64,000 nt of DNA, from the NCBI RefSeq assembly GCF_001680005.1, contig NC_033569.1:1364001-1428000 (forward strand), written 5' to 3'. The notes below the pieces were generated by a model. It searched no databases, was not told the DNA's origin, and saw only the letters and a list, made by a program, of their open reading frames with translations. Made by a program: the position numbers and the translations under genes. Source of the DNA: Plasmodium coatneyi. Lineage: Eukaryota; Apicomplexa; Aconoidasida; Haemosporida; Plasmodiidae. Below, piece after piece: positions 9,836 through 22,300 of the stretch (its first letter is position 1; every line of letters begins with the position of its first letter).

Positions 9836-11710
9836 CTAAGACAATATGAACGTCTCCTCCTTCTCGAACTTCAAGTCCAGCAGGGGAGTGTCCTGCACCT
9901 GTTCGACCTGCGGGGAGTAACAAAAGAGTTCGCACTGATTGGCGTGCACACAACTATACGCATGTGCTTATGCATTAACTTTGTGCATTTTTTGCTCTTC
10001 GCCACTGCTAAGCATGCACCCCCCTCTCGTTACCTTATCCCCCGTCAGCAGCTCTATGGTCCCATTCTGGTATTTGCAAAACTTCCTCCTGCGAATGGAC
10101 GAGGGGTGCATTAAAAAAATGTATATGCGTGTGTGCATGCTTGGCGTGTATGATGAGGGAAGGGTTGCATTACTTGCCCCTTCGCCCAAGTGGCTTCTCC
10201 CCTTATGTACTCACCGTGGATATATTTGGTAAAGGTTGTAGCTGCTTCTGAGGAGCAGAGAGGGGCCAAGCCCCAGACTGTTCACCCACTCGTACTCAAG
10301 CCAGTAGAAGACGTCCTGCGGGGAGGCAAAAACATTAACAAGGGGAAATGGGCACCAAATTATATTCGTACAAATGTGCGCTATGTGGCCCCTAAAGGAA
10401 CAAACACCGGGGACACCACTCCTTCACCTACCGCCAACGTCTTCGCGTTGCTGAACCGCCTGTGGATCTTCCTATTCGAAAGTTTAACCATAATGTTAAT
10501 GCAGTTTTCTGCCGCGGGTTCTTCTTCTTCTGCTGGTGGGGGTAAATTCTGCGCAGGGAAAAACAGGACAGGGTGAACCAGGAGGTGCATTCCACTCAGG
10601 TGCCACATCCTTAGCAAATGAACAAGTATATTTGCACACTGAGCAAAATGATAAACTGGCAGGCATGCAAAATACATCATGTTGAAACTTCTACACGCAT
10701 GTTCCCTGCGTAGTCCCTGCATTAACCCACCTTTATGTACTCCTCCATGGATAGCCGCAAAGCCATCTGCAGCTCGTCGTCCGGGTCGTTAACCACGGAG
10801 GGGAAACCGCCTCCACCAACACCGGTGAGATCGCTCCCCCCTTGGTCATTCAACTTGCGCCCCCCACCCTCTGGCCATTTAAACGTGCTAGGTTTATCCT
10901 TCCCACTGGAGGGAAAAAAAGAATTATTTTCCCCATGCCTACCGGAACTAACCCTTTCCTCCATTATAAACCCATTGGAAGATACCCCCGAAATTTCAGA
11001 AATTTCATTTGTGCATAAATAAAACTGGTTGGGATTCTTCGCCACAAAGTTTACGTCCGCTTTGGGTAAAGAGACATACGGATTGATGTTCTGAACAGAA
11101 AACACATGGTACTTATTTATAATGCCGTTGAAATAAAACTTTAAATTTATGTCCTTTATGTAGAGGGGGCCACTTTTCAAGCTATCCAGGACATACCAGG
11201 TGTTGTATATTTTTCTGATACAGAACCAATGTTGCTGCAAGTTACAAATGTACCCTATGTCTTGGTGGTCACTTGAAAGGATTTTTTTTAAATCCTCTTC
11301 GAATGTATTTTTTACGGAAATATTTTTTCTCCTCAGACATTCAATGAGGACTGAAATGTTTATAAATCCGTCGTCCAAGACGTTGGATGAATTTCTTCTC
11401 ATCAGATCATTCATGCCGGTTTCTCCAGCTGCTCCGCTGCACCTGAGGAACTCCCGTTCCTTTTCGTCGATTTCTCTCCCGATGGCGGCCACGACGTCTT
11501 CGCTGTAGTGAGGGCCCTGCATACATGTTGGGGGGATCATTTTGTTGGGCGCGCTTTGGTGGGGAACAGTTTAACGGGGACCCGTTTAACAAGGTCCGGT
11601 TTAATGGGTATTGCTGTCCCGCTTACCTGCAGGATGGCGTTTATGCAGTGAAGACCGCACATCCGGTCGTTGCCCTGTTTCTCCCAGTACACATACTTCT
11701 TGCTCATCAT
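9836..11710 (-). CDS. ATX3: Ataxin-3-like deubiquitinase (Josephin-UIM-UBX), six exons
   Basis: Six exons join in phase to 404 aa: 11627-11710, 10731-11516, 10432-10548, 10215-10315, 10034-10088, 9836-9907, each with GT-AG borders. Exon 1 carries the Josephin start YWEKQ...MCGLHCINAILQ, with catalytic Cys at residue 18. Exon 2 gives DDGFINISVL, the catalytic His in QQHWFCIRK (about 124) and an Asp at about 139 where human ataxin-3 has Asn134. A ubiquitin-interacting motif (DDELQMALRLSMEEY) lies at about 274-288. Exons 3-6 encode a UBX-like fold with KIHRRFSNAKTLADVF and a YPRRKF turn resembling the p97-binding FPR loop. It is a predicted cysteine protease removing ubiquitin, likely with p97/CDC48. 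The polyglutamine tract of human ataxin-3 is absent. Confidence 0.88.
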
Positions 11711-13226
11711 GTCAACCCTTGCTTTGTGTTTGCCTCGATTGCACCACTGAGTTCATCCCCAAGTTTACCCGCACGGAAGGGGCACGTACCTGTAATATAC
11801 TACGTGCTCAGGCGGTATTACCCTCTTGAGCAGTTGCGTATTACGACACGTACCTTCCTCGTGGAAAGAAATTCCCCACAGGACGCTGCGCGCAATCCGC
11901 TTTATTTAATAACAAAAAAAGGGAATTTTATCCTCCAGCGTGTGGTTATCTAATCTATTTCCCAGAAAAAATAAAAAAAAATACATCCGGTCTTTAACAA
12001 AATGACGCATAGGGGGTAATGCAGCATGGTGGAGCTTACAGGAGATATTACAAAAGCCTCCGCTCCGATAGCGCCGATTACACTATTTCGCATTGACCGT
12101 TTCGTACCAAAGGTATGGTAGTGCGGAAAAACATTACGGAGAAAAAAAAAAAAAAAAAAAAAATCAGCGAAAGGAGGTCGGAGTATGCGCAAGAAAAAAA
12201 AGGATCCTTGGCAAGGGTGCCATGTTCTTTGCGCGCTTCATCACACATGGAGATTCGTTGGAGCAAAATTTTCCCCTCATTCGATGGTTTGCAGAGATTG
12301 CACATTGTTCAGGTGCTTGTAATGTGGATAGAAGCGGCACTTCACTTCGGGCGCAATAATTGCGAACGGACAAGCCGAGGAATGGAGCGGCAGTCCCCCC
12401 AAGGGCCTTCACATGCAGCTAAAGGGAAGGGGTGTGCTCTCCTCCTGAACAAAGCCCCACACGTGAAGAGGTACGACAGTATCACGTGCGGTGAAAAGAT
12501 GACACCCGTTTAGCGGAAACTCCCGTTTTTTTTTTTTTTTTTTGTTCCCTCCCCGTATTGGGGCTAGTCAAATGGTGAGATGTACAACTTGCCTGTAGAA
12601 ACTTTCGCAAGGTTGCTCTAAGGGGATATACCCATGAAATGTAAGGCAACAACTTTGTAGGGTAACCATCCAAGTGGACTACAAGGGAAGGGAATTGTCA
12701 ACAGGGGAAAAGCTACACTATTTTTCGAAATTGTTAAAACTGCTAAATGTAGCACTTGTGACAAAAAAAGTTAAAGAGTCATATCACAACGCAGTGGCGT
12801 ACTGCACAGTGTGACACTCTACAACGTGATGTTCGCGGGAATGATCGAATAGCTGTGCACACAAATTAAGAATGAGAAAAGGCAAAAGACAAAAGAAGAA
12901 AAAGGGATACACTGAGAAATAAATTGCCCCCATGATAGACTTAACAATTTGGTTGTCCATCCTGGGGGGTTGAAAACCTACAAACGGGCGAAGCAACAGT
13001 GGTGGTAAAACAAATGTGTTTTTAAAAAGTGGGGGGGAACTAATTGTCACAGTTGCACACGCAGCTAGCCATTCGTGTGCAAAAGGTCAGGCAAAAAAAA
13101 AAAAAAAAAAGTCAGATAAAAAAAAAAAAAAAAACAGCCAGGTACGAAAGGACTAGGCAACTTCGGCAAAAGAATCCCAAAGGTCTCACAAAGGAATGAC
13201 CGAACACGATGCGTAGCACCTACCGC
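11711..13226. other. Spacer between ATX3-like gene and RRP9 gene
   Basis: 1.5 kb with poly(A) at about 12141-12163 and two poly(A) runs at 13093-13133, poly(T) near 12526-12543, and no supported gene. Both flanking genes are on the minus strand, so this holds the promoter of the ATX3-like gene and the 3' region of RRP9. Confidence 0.5.
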
Positions 13227-15077
13227 TTAGCGCAAAAAGCCCAGCGGAATCACGGCCAACCCGTTCTTGCTGCATGTGCGTGTCCACTTGCCATGCTTCA
13301 TCTCGTCCCCAACGGAGGCAAACAGATACGCGTAGTTGGGGGAGAAGGAAAATTTGCTCACCGCGCCGTTCACCGGAACGGCCAGGATCTTCCGCATAGT
13401 AGCCGACGTTTTGCTAACACTTTTGTACTGCCAAAAATTTACGTAACCGTCGTACGACCCGGAAATGAAAATATCCGTGAAGGGGATGCTAGTAACCGCC
13501 GTCACTGCATACGAACTGTGTGCATTTTTGCAAATACAAATGGGCTTCTTATAGGAAGATGAAAAAATATAAATATGGCCTGAAAACGTCCCCGCGATGA
13601 AGACCCTGTTGTTAAGGGAACAACAGGATTCCACAATTTCGTAATTTAAGTTAAACAAAATATGATTGTCATTTTTGGGGTTCCAAAAACGGAGGGTATA
13701 ATCACTCGAACTGGTAATTAATTTATTCTGAGCTAAAGAAGTCATGCTTAAAATGTTGTTGGTATGTCCCATATAGGTATTAATACATTTGTCCAAAAAT
13801 CGCAAGTCCCATAATTTAATCGATTTATCGTAGGAGGACGTGAAGAAGTTGTATTCCATGTTTAACTCATCCGTGTTTTCATTGCTTCCTACAATTGCGC
13901 TAATGATATTTTTGTGTCCAACTACAGAATGCGTGCACGTTTTTTTCACTCTATTATCCCATGTGTTTATTAAATTATCCGCCCCAACAGATATGAAGAA
14001 AGAATTAAATTTGTCACAATATAAATCCATTACGCTCTTGAAATGGCTTATTCCGTTGCTCTTTCCGAAATTTTGGAAGGCGCTGGGGTTTCCTTTATAA
14101 ATGTGAACCTTCTCTCCTCTGGTTAAATCCCACTCGATGATGCAGGCGTCTTTGCCCCCCGTGTAGGCCGTGCTGAGGGTAACATTGGGGAACACCTTCG
14201 GCTGTATGGCATGTTGGGGGTTGTCTCCAAAGGGGTCACCTTCCTCGGGGCTGATCCTGGGATTGTCCTCTTTGTAAAACTTCCCGCTGTTGTACCCTGC
14301 ATAGGCGTCCCGCTCATCACACTGGGCAGTTCCCACATCGTAGTCATAGTAGTCAAAAAAGGAAAGGTTAAAATCTGGGCAGGCAACGCACGTGACGCTC
14401 TTTTTGTGTCCGCGGAAGAAAAAGGCACGTTCTGCCGGTAGGTCAGTTTGACCGTTTTGACCAGTTTGACCTGTTTGATCACTTTCACCTGAACGGTTCA
14501 TGCAAATTGACCCCTTCGAAGAAGCCAATTTCTCGTCATGCACAATTTTGATTTTATTTCCCAAATTTAGGAGCGCCTTCCTACTTTTTTGCCTCTCCCT
14601 TTGCATCATCAATTTACTGATTTGTTCCCTCTGTTCGTCATTTCCGTGGAAAGAACGGTTGTCGCTAAAATTGGAATCCGACTTGTCTTCCTCATCACTG
14701 TTCTCAGGGGAATCACTTTCAGACTTGTCATCATCGCTGCTCTGTATGCCCATATCTCTGAGGTACTTTTTGGCCAAGTGTATTTTCCTCTCCTCCGGGT
14801 TATTGAAGGCGTTTCCGTTTTCATCCCCACTGGTGCCGTCTTCATCGAGGTCACTTCCATCACCATCTGTTGCGTCTCCATCCGTAATTTCCCCCTCAAC
14901 CGATGTGACGTGGCGCTTTTTCTTCTTCCCCAGTTTCGTTCTCTGGTTCCCACTTTCTGATGCCTCCGAGGACAGTATGTCGTCCGACTCTATCTCGGAG
15001 TTGTAACCCTCCTCTTTCCTACCTCCATAATTTTTCTTCTTTATCTTGAAGGATTTCTTCCTCTTGTTGAATTTCAT
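13227..15077 (-). CDS. RRP9: U3 snoRNP WD40 protein RRP9/U3-55K-like
   Basis: A single-exon protein of 616 aa. The first 200 residues are basic then acidic low complexity (Lys-rich start, Ser/Asp/Glu runs) and include the conserved RISKLMMQRERQ-like helix seen here as QISKLMMQRERQKSRKAL. From about residue 220 there are WD40 repeats: FFRGHKKSVTCVAC, YTGGKDACIIEWD, VGADNLINTWD, TSSYDKSIKLWDLR, YMGHTNNILSM, SSSDYTLRFWN, SGSYDGYVNFWQY. This order and the N-terminal element fit RRP9/U3-55K, which binds U3 snoRNA and acts in 18S rRNA processing in the nucleolus. An acidic insert of about 80 residues interrupts the first blades. It stands with EMG1, FYV7 and UTP23 in this window as a small-subunit biogenesis factor. 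Confidence 0.85.
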   Translation of the reverse strand: MKFNKRKKSFKIKKKNYGGRKEEGYNSEIESDDILSSEASESGNQRTKLGKKKKRHVTSVEGEITDGDATDGDGSDLDEDGTSGDENGNAFNNPEERKIHLAKKYLRDMGIQSSDDDKSESDSPENSDEEDKSDSNFSDNRSFHGNDEQREQISKLMMQRERQKSRKALLNLGNKIKIVHDEKLASSKGSICMNRSGESDQTGQTGQNGQTDLPAERAFFFRGHKKSVTCVACPDFNLSFFDYYDYDVGTAQCDERDAYAGYNSGKFYKEDNPRISPEEGDPFGDNPQHAIQPKVFPNVTLSTAYTGGKDACIIEWDLTRGEKVHIYKGNPSAFQNFGKSNGISHFKSVMDLYCDKFNSFFISVGADNLINTWDNRVKKTCTHSVVGHKNIISAIVGSNENTDELNMEYNFFTSSYDKSIKLWDLRFLDKCINTYMGHTNNILSMTSLAQNKLITSSSDYTLRFWNPKNDNHILFNLNYEIVESCCSLNNRVFIAGTFSGHIYIFSSSYKKPICICKNAHSSYAVTAVTSIPFTDIFISGSYDGYVNFWQYKSVSKTSATMRKILAVPVNGAVSKFSFSPNYAYLFASVGDEMKHGKWTRTCSKNGLAVIPLGFLR

Positions 15078-15667
15078 TTTTACGCTCTGCGTTGATTATA
15101 TTACTTTGGATTTAGGAATGCTTCCTCGCATGCATCAAAAAAAAAAGGCGAACAGAATTAGCTTGACGTTGCCGCTGATCTGTACCACCTTTCAAGGCTA
15201 CCAGTCCTGTACTTATATAAATGGCTAGCGAATTCGCGAAGGAGGAGTCCGCATCCTTATAGTAGTTAACTGTATATTTTCCAAGCAATTGTATAGTATC
15301 ACTCGTAATTATGTGGCAGTTCTCATCCTTATGCGGTTTCTACAAACGTTTACTCATCCCTTCGATGGTAACCATAACTTTTGCGATGTTGCACTTTTTT
15401 ATTTTATTTATTTTTTTTTTTTTCGAAGGCAACATCATTTTTTTTTTTTGCTGTGTTGTTCCCTTTTGGGGGAAAGATGCCCCACGAAGGTTCGCAAAAA
15501 TATTGAGGCATGCAATTGAGGAGGCGCTGTCGGGGCGGCGCTACAACAGCCCACCATTTGCAGCAGGGAAATTTATACTATTATATTATTTTGGAGAAGC
15601 ACCTCTGTTTTCCTTTCCCCATTTGGAATGTAGCCAATCTGTTCATATTACTTAGACGACGCGTTAA

Positions 15668-15698
<31 letters not shown>

Positions 15699-16217
15699 TC
15701 CCCCCGGTCGCTCTACGCGTTCTTACTCGAATTACCACTTCAGCACGAACTGAACCAAATGAATGGGAAAAGTCCGAGTCTTTTTTTATCTCTATCCGCT
15801 TGGAAACCCAATAAGGGATTTTTCTTTTTTTTTTTGCTAAACGGTCAGAATAATTTTGAGGGCATGCAAACTACAATTGTAAGTATTTTTTTTTTTTTTT
15901 TTAAGGAGGAGCATTCTCCCCGATGTTGAAAGAAACAACGAATTGTGCAACATGGACTGAGAACAACAAATAGCGTTACGTGTCCCCCCACTTGGAGAAG
16001 GCATACCGAGGGGAGATGCCATCCCCGTTGGTAGGGAAGCAACCCCTCATCAACACACAGTCATAATGTTATGCGGTTTTACACTCCCATGTTCGTTAAC
16101 GCTGTAGGGAAGGTCACCCGCTCAGCTGTCCACTTTGGCTAAGCCATTTTTCCTTTTCTCTAGTTGTGTCCCATCTGGAGTTATGCCAGACGGGTAGGAT
16201 AGATTTAAGCAGCCCCG

Positions 16218-17091
16218 TCAGTTACTGACCAGTTGGTATTTTTTTCTTCCAATGATACTCCTTTTTACTGCGCTGGCATAAGGAGGGGGATCGTCCAAAT
16301 GGCAAATCAGTTCCGCCACTGGGAAGGGTTCCCCGTTGTGTAGGATTTTGACGAGAGCGGGCTGGCTGCCTCGGAAAGGGGAATAGTTATTGAGCAAACA
16401 ACAAGAAAAAAAAATAAATATATGCTTATATAGACATATGCTCCCTTCACTTAACTTGACCGATCGATTTACACATGTACCAGGCGATAAAACAAACGAA
16501 GCCGTTTTATCGACCAATGAGGGAGTAACGACCCATTAGATCTCCCCCCTTTATCGCTCTCCCCGCATAGCCCAACGTGCGAAGTTTGCCTTGTGATGGG
16601 GAAGGGGTGAACTAACAACCCGCTTGACATGCAAACAAACAAAGTTCGTGTGTTTCCCATTTTGGCACCCCTGGAAAGAACCCACTTTGCGTTAAATATG
16701 CAAACAAATGACCAAGTGACACCAAAAATTAGTGTATCCCTCGCGCCAACTCATTGTTCACTTTCGACGCATTTCCATGTGCCTCCATTTTTCTCCTCCA
16801 AAGGGTCCCCTTCCGTTAGTTTCCACTTTTGCGGCGTCATTACGTGTTAAGTGTTACGTGTTACATGTTAAATAAATTTTTTTTTTTTTTTCCCAATTAC
16901 CGTTCCCCGTTTCGATGCGTCGAAATGGATTTACTCTCCTTTAGACATGTTTCACAATGCGTTTCCCCAATTTGTGTGTGTAAGCTTTGTGGTGCGGGAG
17001 AGTGGGAGGCGTTCCCGGGAAGGTATCGTGAAAAAGTAACACTGCTAAAACATTGATGAGAGGGACCGTTTTCTAGCGCTTGCCCGGGCAT
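16218..17091 (-). CDS. Candidate small two-exon gene, unknown function
   Basis: Two minus-strand segments join in phase to 112 aa: exon 16901-17091 from an ATG to a GTAATT donor, and exon 16218-16365 after a T-rich acceptor ending in GGCAG. The second exon reads like protein (LVKILHNGEPFPVAEL, then HLDDPPPYAS and a basic C-terminus) and is much less repetitive than the surrounding DNA. The first exon has a CETC motif. No family is recognised. The 535-bp intron is long and could hide another exon. This is inferred from splice phase and composition only. Confidence 0.33.
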
Positions 17092-17772
17092 ACGGTGCCA
17101 GGCCCTTTCCACTGAACGCGCAAGTTCGCACTAGTGCATTCGCGAAGGGAAGGAACACCGAGGGGGTTTGTTTTTTTAACGCTCCATCCGCATTGCGAGA
17201 TAAAAGCTTACTCAATTCACATGTGTGTTTCTTCCATCCACGAAGAATTATTATTTTTTTTCTTTTTTTTTCATAATATGCTATCCGGCATGGTGATTGC
17301 ACAAACAGGTTTAGCGAAACTATTGAAACAATTTATGAGACGTTCAGCCTTTCTCCCACACCCCTTGAAAAAAAAAAAAAGAAAGATCCCCTGCCGCCGA
17401 TTTGTGTGCTCTCCCATTATATTGCATTATTCCTTTTCTGTGAGAGATAAAAGCAATTTTATGGCGCAACTTTTTTTTTTTCTTTTTTTTCTTTCTTTTT
17501 TTTTCTTTTGGTTCTCGTGTTAGGAAATTTCACCAGTATCACCTTTCTTTGCGATAAAGATACTGCAGTGAAATTTCCGCAGCGCTTCACTTTCTGTTTC
17601 CTCTGGCCGCACATAACACACACGCCACAGTTAGCCACGTGTGCCACGTAGTTCAGCAAGCATTATGACCTGTTGATTTAACATCCTTTGGTTGCACGGG
17701 AGAAGGGTTGCACATCGCACGCGCGTCTTGAGAGTAGTGGTGAAGATAGGCGGCCAAATAGTTGGTACCACA

Positions 17773-17808
17773 GACGGTAGTATAGACGATAGTATAGACG
17801 ATAGTCCT
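17773..17808. repeat. 12-bp tandem repeat in the PCNA2 leader
   Basis: Three head-to-tail copies of GACGATAGTATA, with one base changed in the first copy and the last copy diverging at its end, lie 75-110 bp before the PCNA2 start codon. They are probably transcribed as 5' UTR. No known motif is recognised. Confidence 0.8.
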
Positions 17809-17884
17809 CGGGAAGACCCCCACATATACACACTTCCATCCTGCAGCTGCTGTCCTCCGTTTACCCCCCAGACACCCCGCAAAC

Positions 17885-18921
17885 ATGTTTGAGTGCAGAA
17901 TTGATGGACAATTTTTCAAAAAGCTGTTCGAAACGTTAAAGGATATCTGCACGGAAGTGAACTTGGAGTGTGACGAAAATGGAATAAAGATGCAGTCGAT
18001 GGATTGTAGCCATGTGTCTCTGGTGGACCTGAACATCATGTCGGACTTTTTCCAGCACTACAGGTTTGCAACGTGCAGAATGTTCTGTCTTACGTTTACG
18101 TGGGAGTTTATATATACATATATATATATGTATGTATTTTTTTTTTTTTTTTTTTTTTTTGCACACCGTTTTAGCTAGTTCGTTCACCTTTGGCTAGTCA
18201 CTATTTTGCCTGACCTGTTCATAATTTTTTTTTTTACAACGCGGCAACTACGCAGCAGATATGTGACGGTATAATGTGGTACCCGCTTCCCCTTCCCCCC
18301 CACAGGTGTGACAAAAATTGCGTGCTCGGCATCAGCATCAACTTCATGCTGAAGATCTTATCCGTGATCAAGGAAAAGTCTACTGTGTTCCTTTTCAAGG
18401 AGGACAACGACAATGAAGCGGTGCTGAACATAGGGATAATCGACGAAGAGGAGCAGTCCAGCACGGAAGACTCCCTCGAAATACAAGTGAAGTTAATTAA
18501 CACACAGAAGGAGCATTTGGAAATTCCACAGTCTGAGTACCATTGCCAATGTACCATGAAGTCCAAGAAATTTCAGGAATTTACAAGATATTTAAATTCC
18601 ATAGGAGACAATGTTTCGATCTCCATGAAGAAGGACACGATGGTGTTAAGTACCACTGGGGCTGACATAAAAGTTACTAAACAGTTTACAAATGACATGG
18701 CTGATATTTCCATTAATTGCACGAAGTCGGTTTCTCAAGAATTTGCCACAAGATATTTGGTCATGTTTTCTAGAGCATCCTCTCTTTCGGATGAGGTGTA
18801 CATTTCGCTGTCACCCAACATCCCCGTGTCCATCAGGTTTAACTTCAAACAACCCATGACGGACCTGCAGGACAGCTCACACCTCACTTTTTTCCTGGCC
18901 CCTAAGATTGGCGAGTACTAA
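17885..18921 (+). CDS. PCNA2: Proliferating cell nuclear antigen, PCNA2
   Basis: Two exons (17885-18063 and 18306-18921) join in phase to 264 aa, the normal length of a PCNA sliding clamp. The start FECRIDGQFFKKLFETLKD matches the PCNA N-terminal beta-alpha unit. CDENGIKMQSMD, SHVSLVDL and the later LSTTGAD and YLVMFSRASSLSDEVYISLS correspond to the conserved strands, helices and inter-domain region. The protein should form a trimeric ring that tethers DNA polymerase and repair enzymes in the nucleus. It is called PCNA2 rather than PCNA1 from gene neighbours: PCNA2 in P. falciparum is, from memory, PF3D7_1226600 beside the HAD2 gene. The 242-bp intron carries a poly(T) run and a TATATA tract. 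Confidence 0.93.
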
Positions 18922-19377
18922 AGGGGGGGGCGGCAAGGCAGACAATCAATGAAGCAGCAAACCTGCTAATCGGATAAGTGACTGCCCCTCTGTAGGGAAC
19001 GCCCCCCACGCGCAGGACACACATAGAACACGCATAGAACACACCGAGGGAACACCGTTCCCCTTTTCTGTAACTTCAACATTATACATATAGGAACCAC
19101 TACTTAATCGAACTTTTAATTAAAATTTTAAGTTGATTCTCCACATGACATTAACATGGTGAAAGTGGTCGTAGGGTGAAAACGGTGTCTTCGTTTGGGA
19201 AGAGTCATGAAAGGTTAAATAGAAAACATGCCCACATGGATGCACTACAGAGTTAATGCAATGTTGGGTTTAGCGGAGGCGGGTGGAGAATTGCCAACGG
19301 GGGAACAGCGTTACAGTTACGCTGCTTGTCGTGCCCGTTGTGCAAGAAAAGGAAAAGATACGACAAACAAATTGTCC
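18922..19377. other. Convergent spacer between PCNA2 and RAP gene
   Basis: 455 bp between two gene ends. No gene, repeat or RNA is seen. Confidence 0.5.
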
Positions 19378-22300
19378 TCACGTCTGAGTTCCAACGCAGG
19401 GTGACAGCTCATCTGTTCCGTTCGCAATAGCATCCCCATCTCCGCCACCTGCTTGACGTGCCACATTAAAGTGGTAGCTGAGTTGGTTATCCTGGCGCAT
19501 CTTTTCCATTAATCCCTTCTGATGTCTGCTTCGGTTCTTCGTCTGATTGCGGAACAGCTCCTCCTCGCTGATGGTGTAGAAGTGGGGGATGTCCTTTCGG
19601 TCGGGTTCATTCTTCACCTCTCCATAGTTAGATGTGATTGTTTCCGCTTCTACAGATGTGGCATGTTCCTCTCTGTCAGGCGTGCGTACGACGTTTGCTG
19701 TCCTGTATGTTTGTCCCTGCACAGGGGGGTGGTCTCCCAAAAGGTGAAGGAAATCCCCCACGGAGATGTCCTCCCTGTTGATTCGCAAAATGTATCGCAA
19801 CACCTGAACGGCGTATAGAACCTTCTTCTTAAAATCGACGCACTGATTCCATTCTTGATAGGGCACGTGTATTATGTGCCACCCGCATTTTTGTAAAATA
19901 AAATTTTTTATAATCGAGTTGATGGTCCTACTGTGACTCTCCTTGTAGAAGTGAGACACCCCATCCACTTCGACGAGGATGTTTTTTTTTATTTTTTTTT
20001 CCACCACGTTGCATGCATTTGCTATTTCGGAATCACTGCTTTTAGAGAGGAGGTTCTCTCCCTCCAACCTTTTCGTCTTATAAATTATTTCAACATTGGG
20101 GTGATCTTCCACGTTGCGGTGATCCTCCACGTTGGAGTTTGCCCCACTTGGGAAGAATCCCCTCATTTTTTTCCTATCCTGCAGGAAGTCCACCACGATG
20201 TCGAGCTGGTATGGGCCGAACTGAACTTCGCTCCTGTGCGCAACACCAACTAGACTAAGAAAACGGGACACGTTTCGGTGCGTCTTGGACGACATGATCA
20301 GATAGTCATCGATGCGTAACTTCACACTTCTCACCTTAACAAAAAAGGTTCTTACAAATCCTGGGAAATCACAATACTTGGGGAAGAATGCCCTCAGGTA
20401 GAGGTCGACTACCTGCAGCTGCTGGATGCTTATAATAGACATTTTCTGGCGGTGCTTTTCGTTTAGCAAAAAGATGAGGTTAAAAAAAATGCTCAGCTCG
20501 TTTCTGAAGAAGAGCTCCGGGTGGCTTTGCACCAGGTGGCACTCGGACTGCTTCGTTTCTTGCCTCACGTCCGATCGCTTCGTTTCTTGCTTCTCCTGCG
20601 ATCGCTTCTCTACTTGTTTTTCTTTTTGCTTCCCTTCTTGCTCCTCCGTTGCCCCTTCACAAAGGCACAACCGCACCGTGTGAAAGTAATACGCGAAGGA
20701 GAGTGCGACGTTGGCGAGCTCCTTCTCCCCCAAGTCGTGCATGCAGACTAACATCCTTTGGAACACCAACTGGTAAATCGGCTTGTAGAAAAAGCACAAC
20801 TTGGTAAACGAATTAAACAACTGACAAACGTTGGTCTTCTCGAATTGGAAGTTGTTAAGTAGTATAACTTTGGAAACTTTATACAAAAAGATCACATCTC
20901 TGTAGAGCAAATTTGACAGGGAGTAACATGCTAAGGTTAAGTCAGCCAAGGTTAACTGGTGGATGTTCCGACTGCACAGCTGCACTGCTTTCTTCACAAA
21001 CATGCGTGAGTATATTCTTAGCTTGCTATATGAATACAGGAGAAGTACAGCCTGGAATGGCTTCAGCGTATCTACCCGTTCGGTGCCTTCTTTGAGTAAT
21101 ACCTGATGGATCTTCCTATCTGGGAGTTCCAGTTTTGCCAGTCCGTAGACTAGACAGCACAAGGACTGGTTCGACAGGATCTCTTTTTTTTTTTTTTTCT
21201 CCCTTATAATGTAGCTAATAAAGTGGAACAAGTGTTTTGGCTTCATTTTTGCAGCGGCGTAGGAGTTCACAAAAGTGGACAGGCAGAGGAAGTCGAACTG
21301 GGGCCCTCTCCGAGCGATGCCGTCTTCACAGGAGGACGCCCTCTCATTAAACTGCTCATTTGACTGCCCATGTGATTGCCCATGTGACGGTTCGTCTTTG
21401 CTTCCCCCCACCAGTGCAGCAGCTTGAATTGATTTGTTGCCATTTTTGCGAAGTTGACCGATCCTCCTAAGCAGCAACCGGTGCAGCACCACGTAGACCT
21501 TCTCATCGCTCAGACCCACTTTGCTAAAGGAGTAGGCCAGCTGCTGCAGAGAAACCACATCAAACTGGTAGCTCTTATACTTCACCCCAATGGTGGCTCT
21601 GTAGAGAAATTCATCTATCAGGTAGGTAAACAGAATTTTGTTTTTTACATTCAACCTAACAAGTGAGCTAGCCAAATTACTCATCTCGATATTTTTGAAC
21701 TTTTTCATTTTTAGAATACATTCTTCCGATAGTTTTTCCAACATCAGGGTGTTCTTTATTTGCATCTGAGAGTATGCGTGAACCAGGTTACTTAACGATT
21801 GGGGGGAAAACTTGGACGCGTGGTTTACGATGAAGGGGATGAGACAGTTGAACGTTGCGTTGTCGTAATGTTCCAACCTTATGAGGGCGTTCAGCAGGAT
21901 GGATACGTCTTTCGGTTGGGGGTATCCCCCCGAAGTGCAGTTTCCTCGGTTCTGCCTGACTGCATATCCACTTGGTTCCTTAGCAGAGGCACTTCCCTGC
22001 ACGTTTGCCACACATTCCGCTTCTACACCAGTGGAACCTATTTCGACCACTTCGTCGGGGGGAGCGCATTCAGTAGCAACCCCTGGAGAAGGCACCCCAC
22101 GCATCCTCCTCTTAACCTGATCACACACAACCTTGCATAGCTTGTTGTTCTTTTCTCCCAATTTGGCAAAACAGTTAAGGATAATGGCTAGCTGGAAAAA
22201 CTGAAAGGAGTCCCCCTTAAAGGCGATATGCTTCACTACAGCGCTTAGGATAATGGGGTCCTGCCTCCCCAAGTGCACGGTGCTATACAGAATTATGGTC

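Larger units (their letters stand above)
15078..17884. other. Long divergent spacer between RRP9 and PCNA2
   Basis: 2.8 kb between two divergent genes. It has many poly(T)/poly(A) runs (about 15667-15693, 15886-15902, 16877-16891) and a three-copy 12-bp repeat just before PCNA2. A small split gene on the minus strand (16218-17091) is proposed separately. Otherwise nothing is recognised. Confidence 0.5.

Noticed and set aside
12115..12513. A 132-codon plus-strand frame after a poly(A) run
   Set aside because: It starts at a poly(A) tract that encodes lysines, shows no conserved content and has no splice support.
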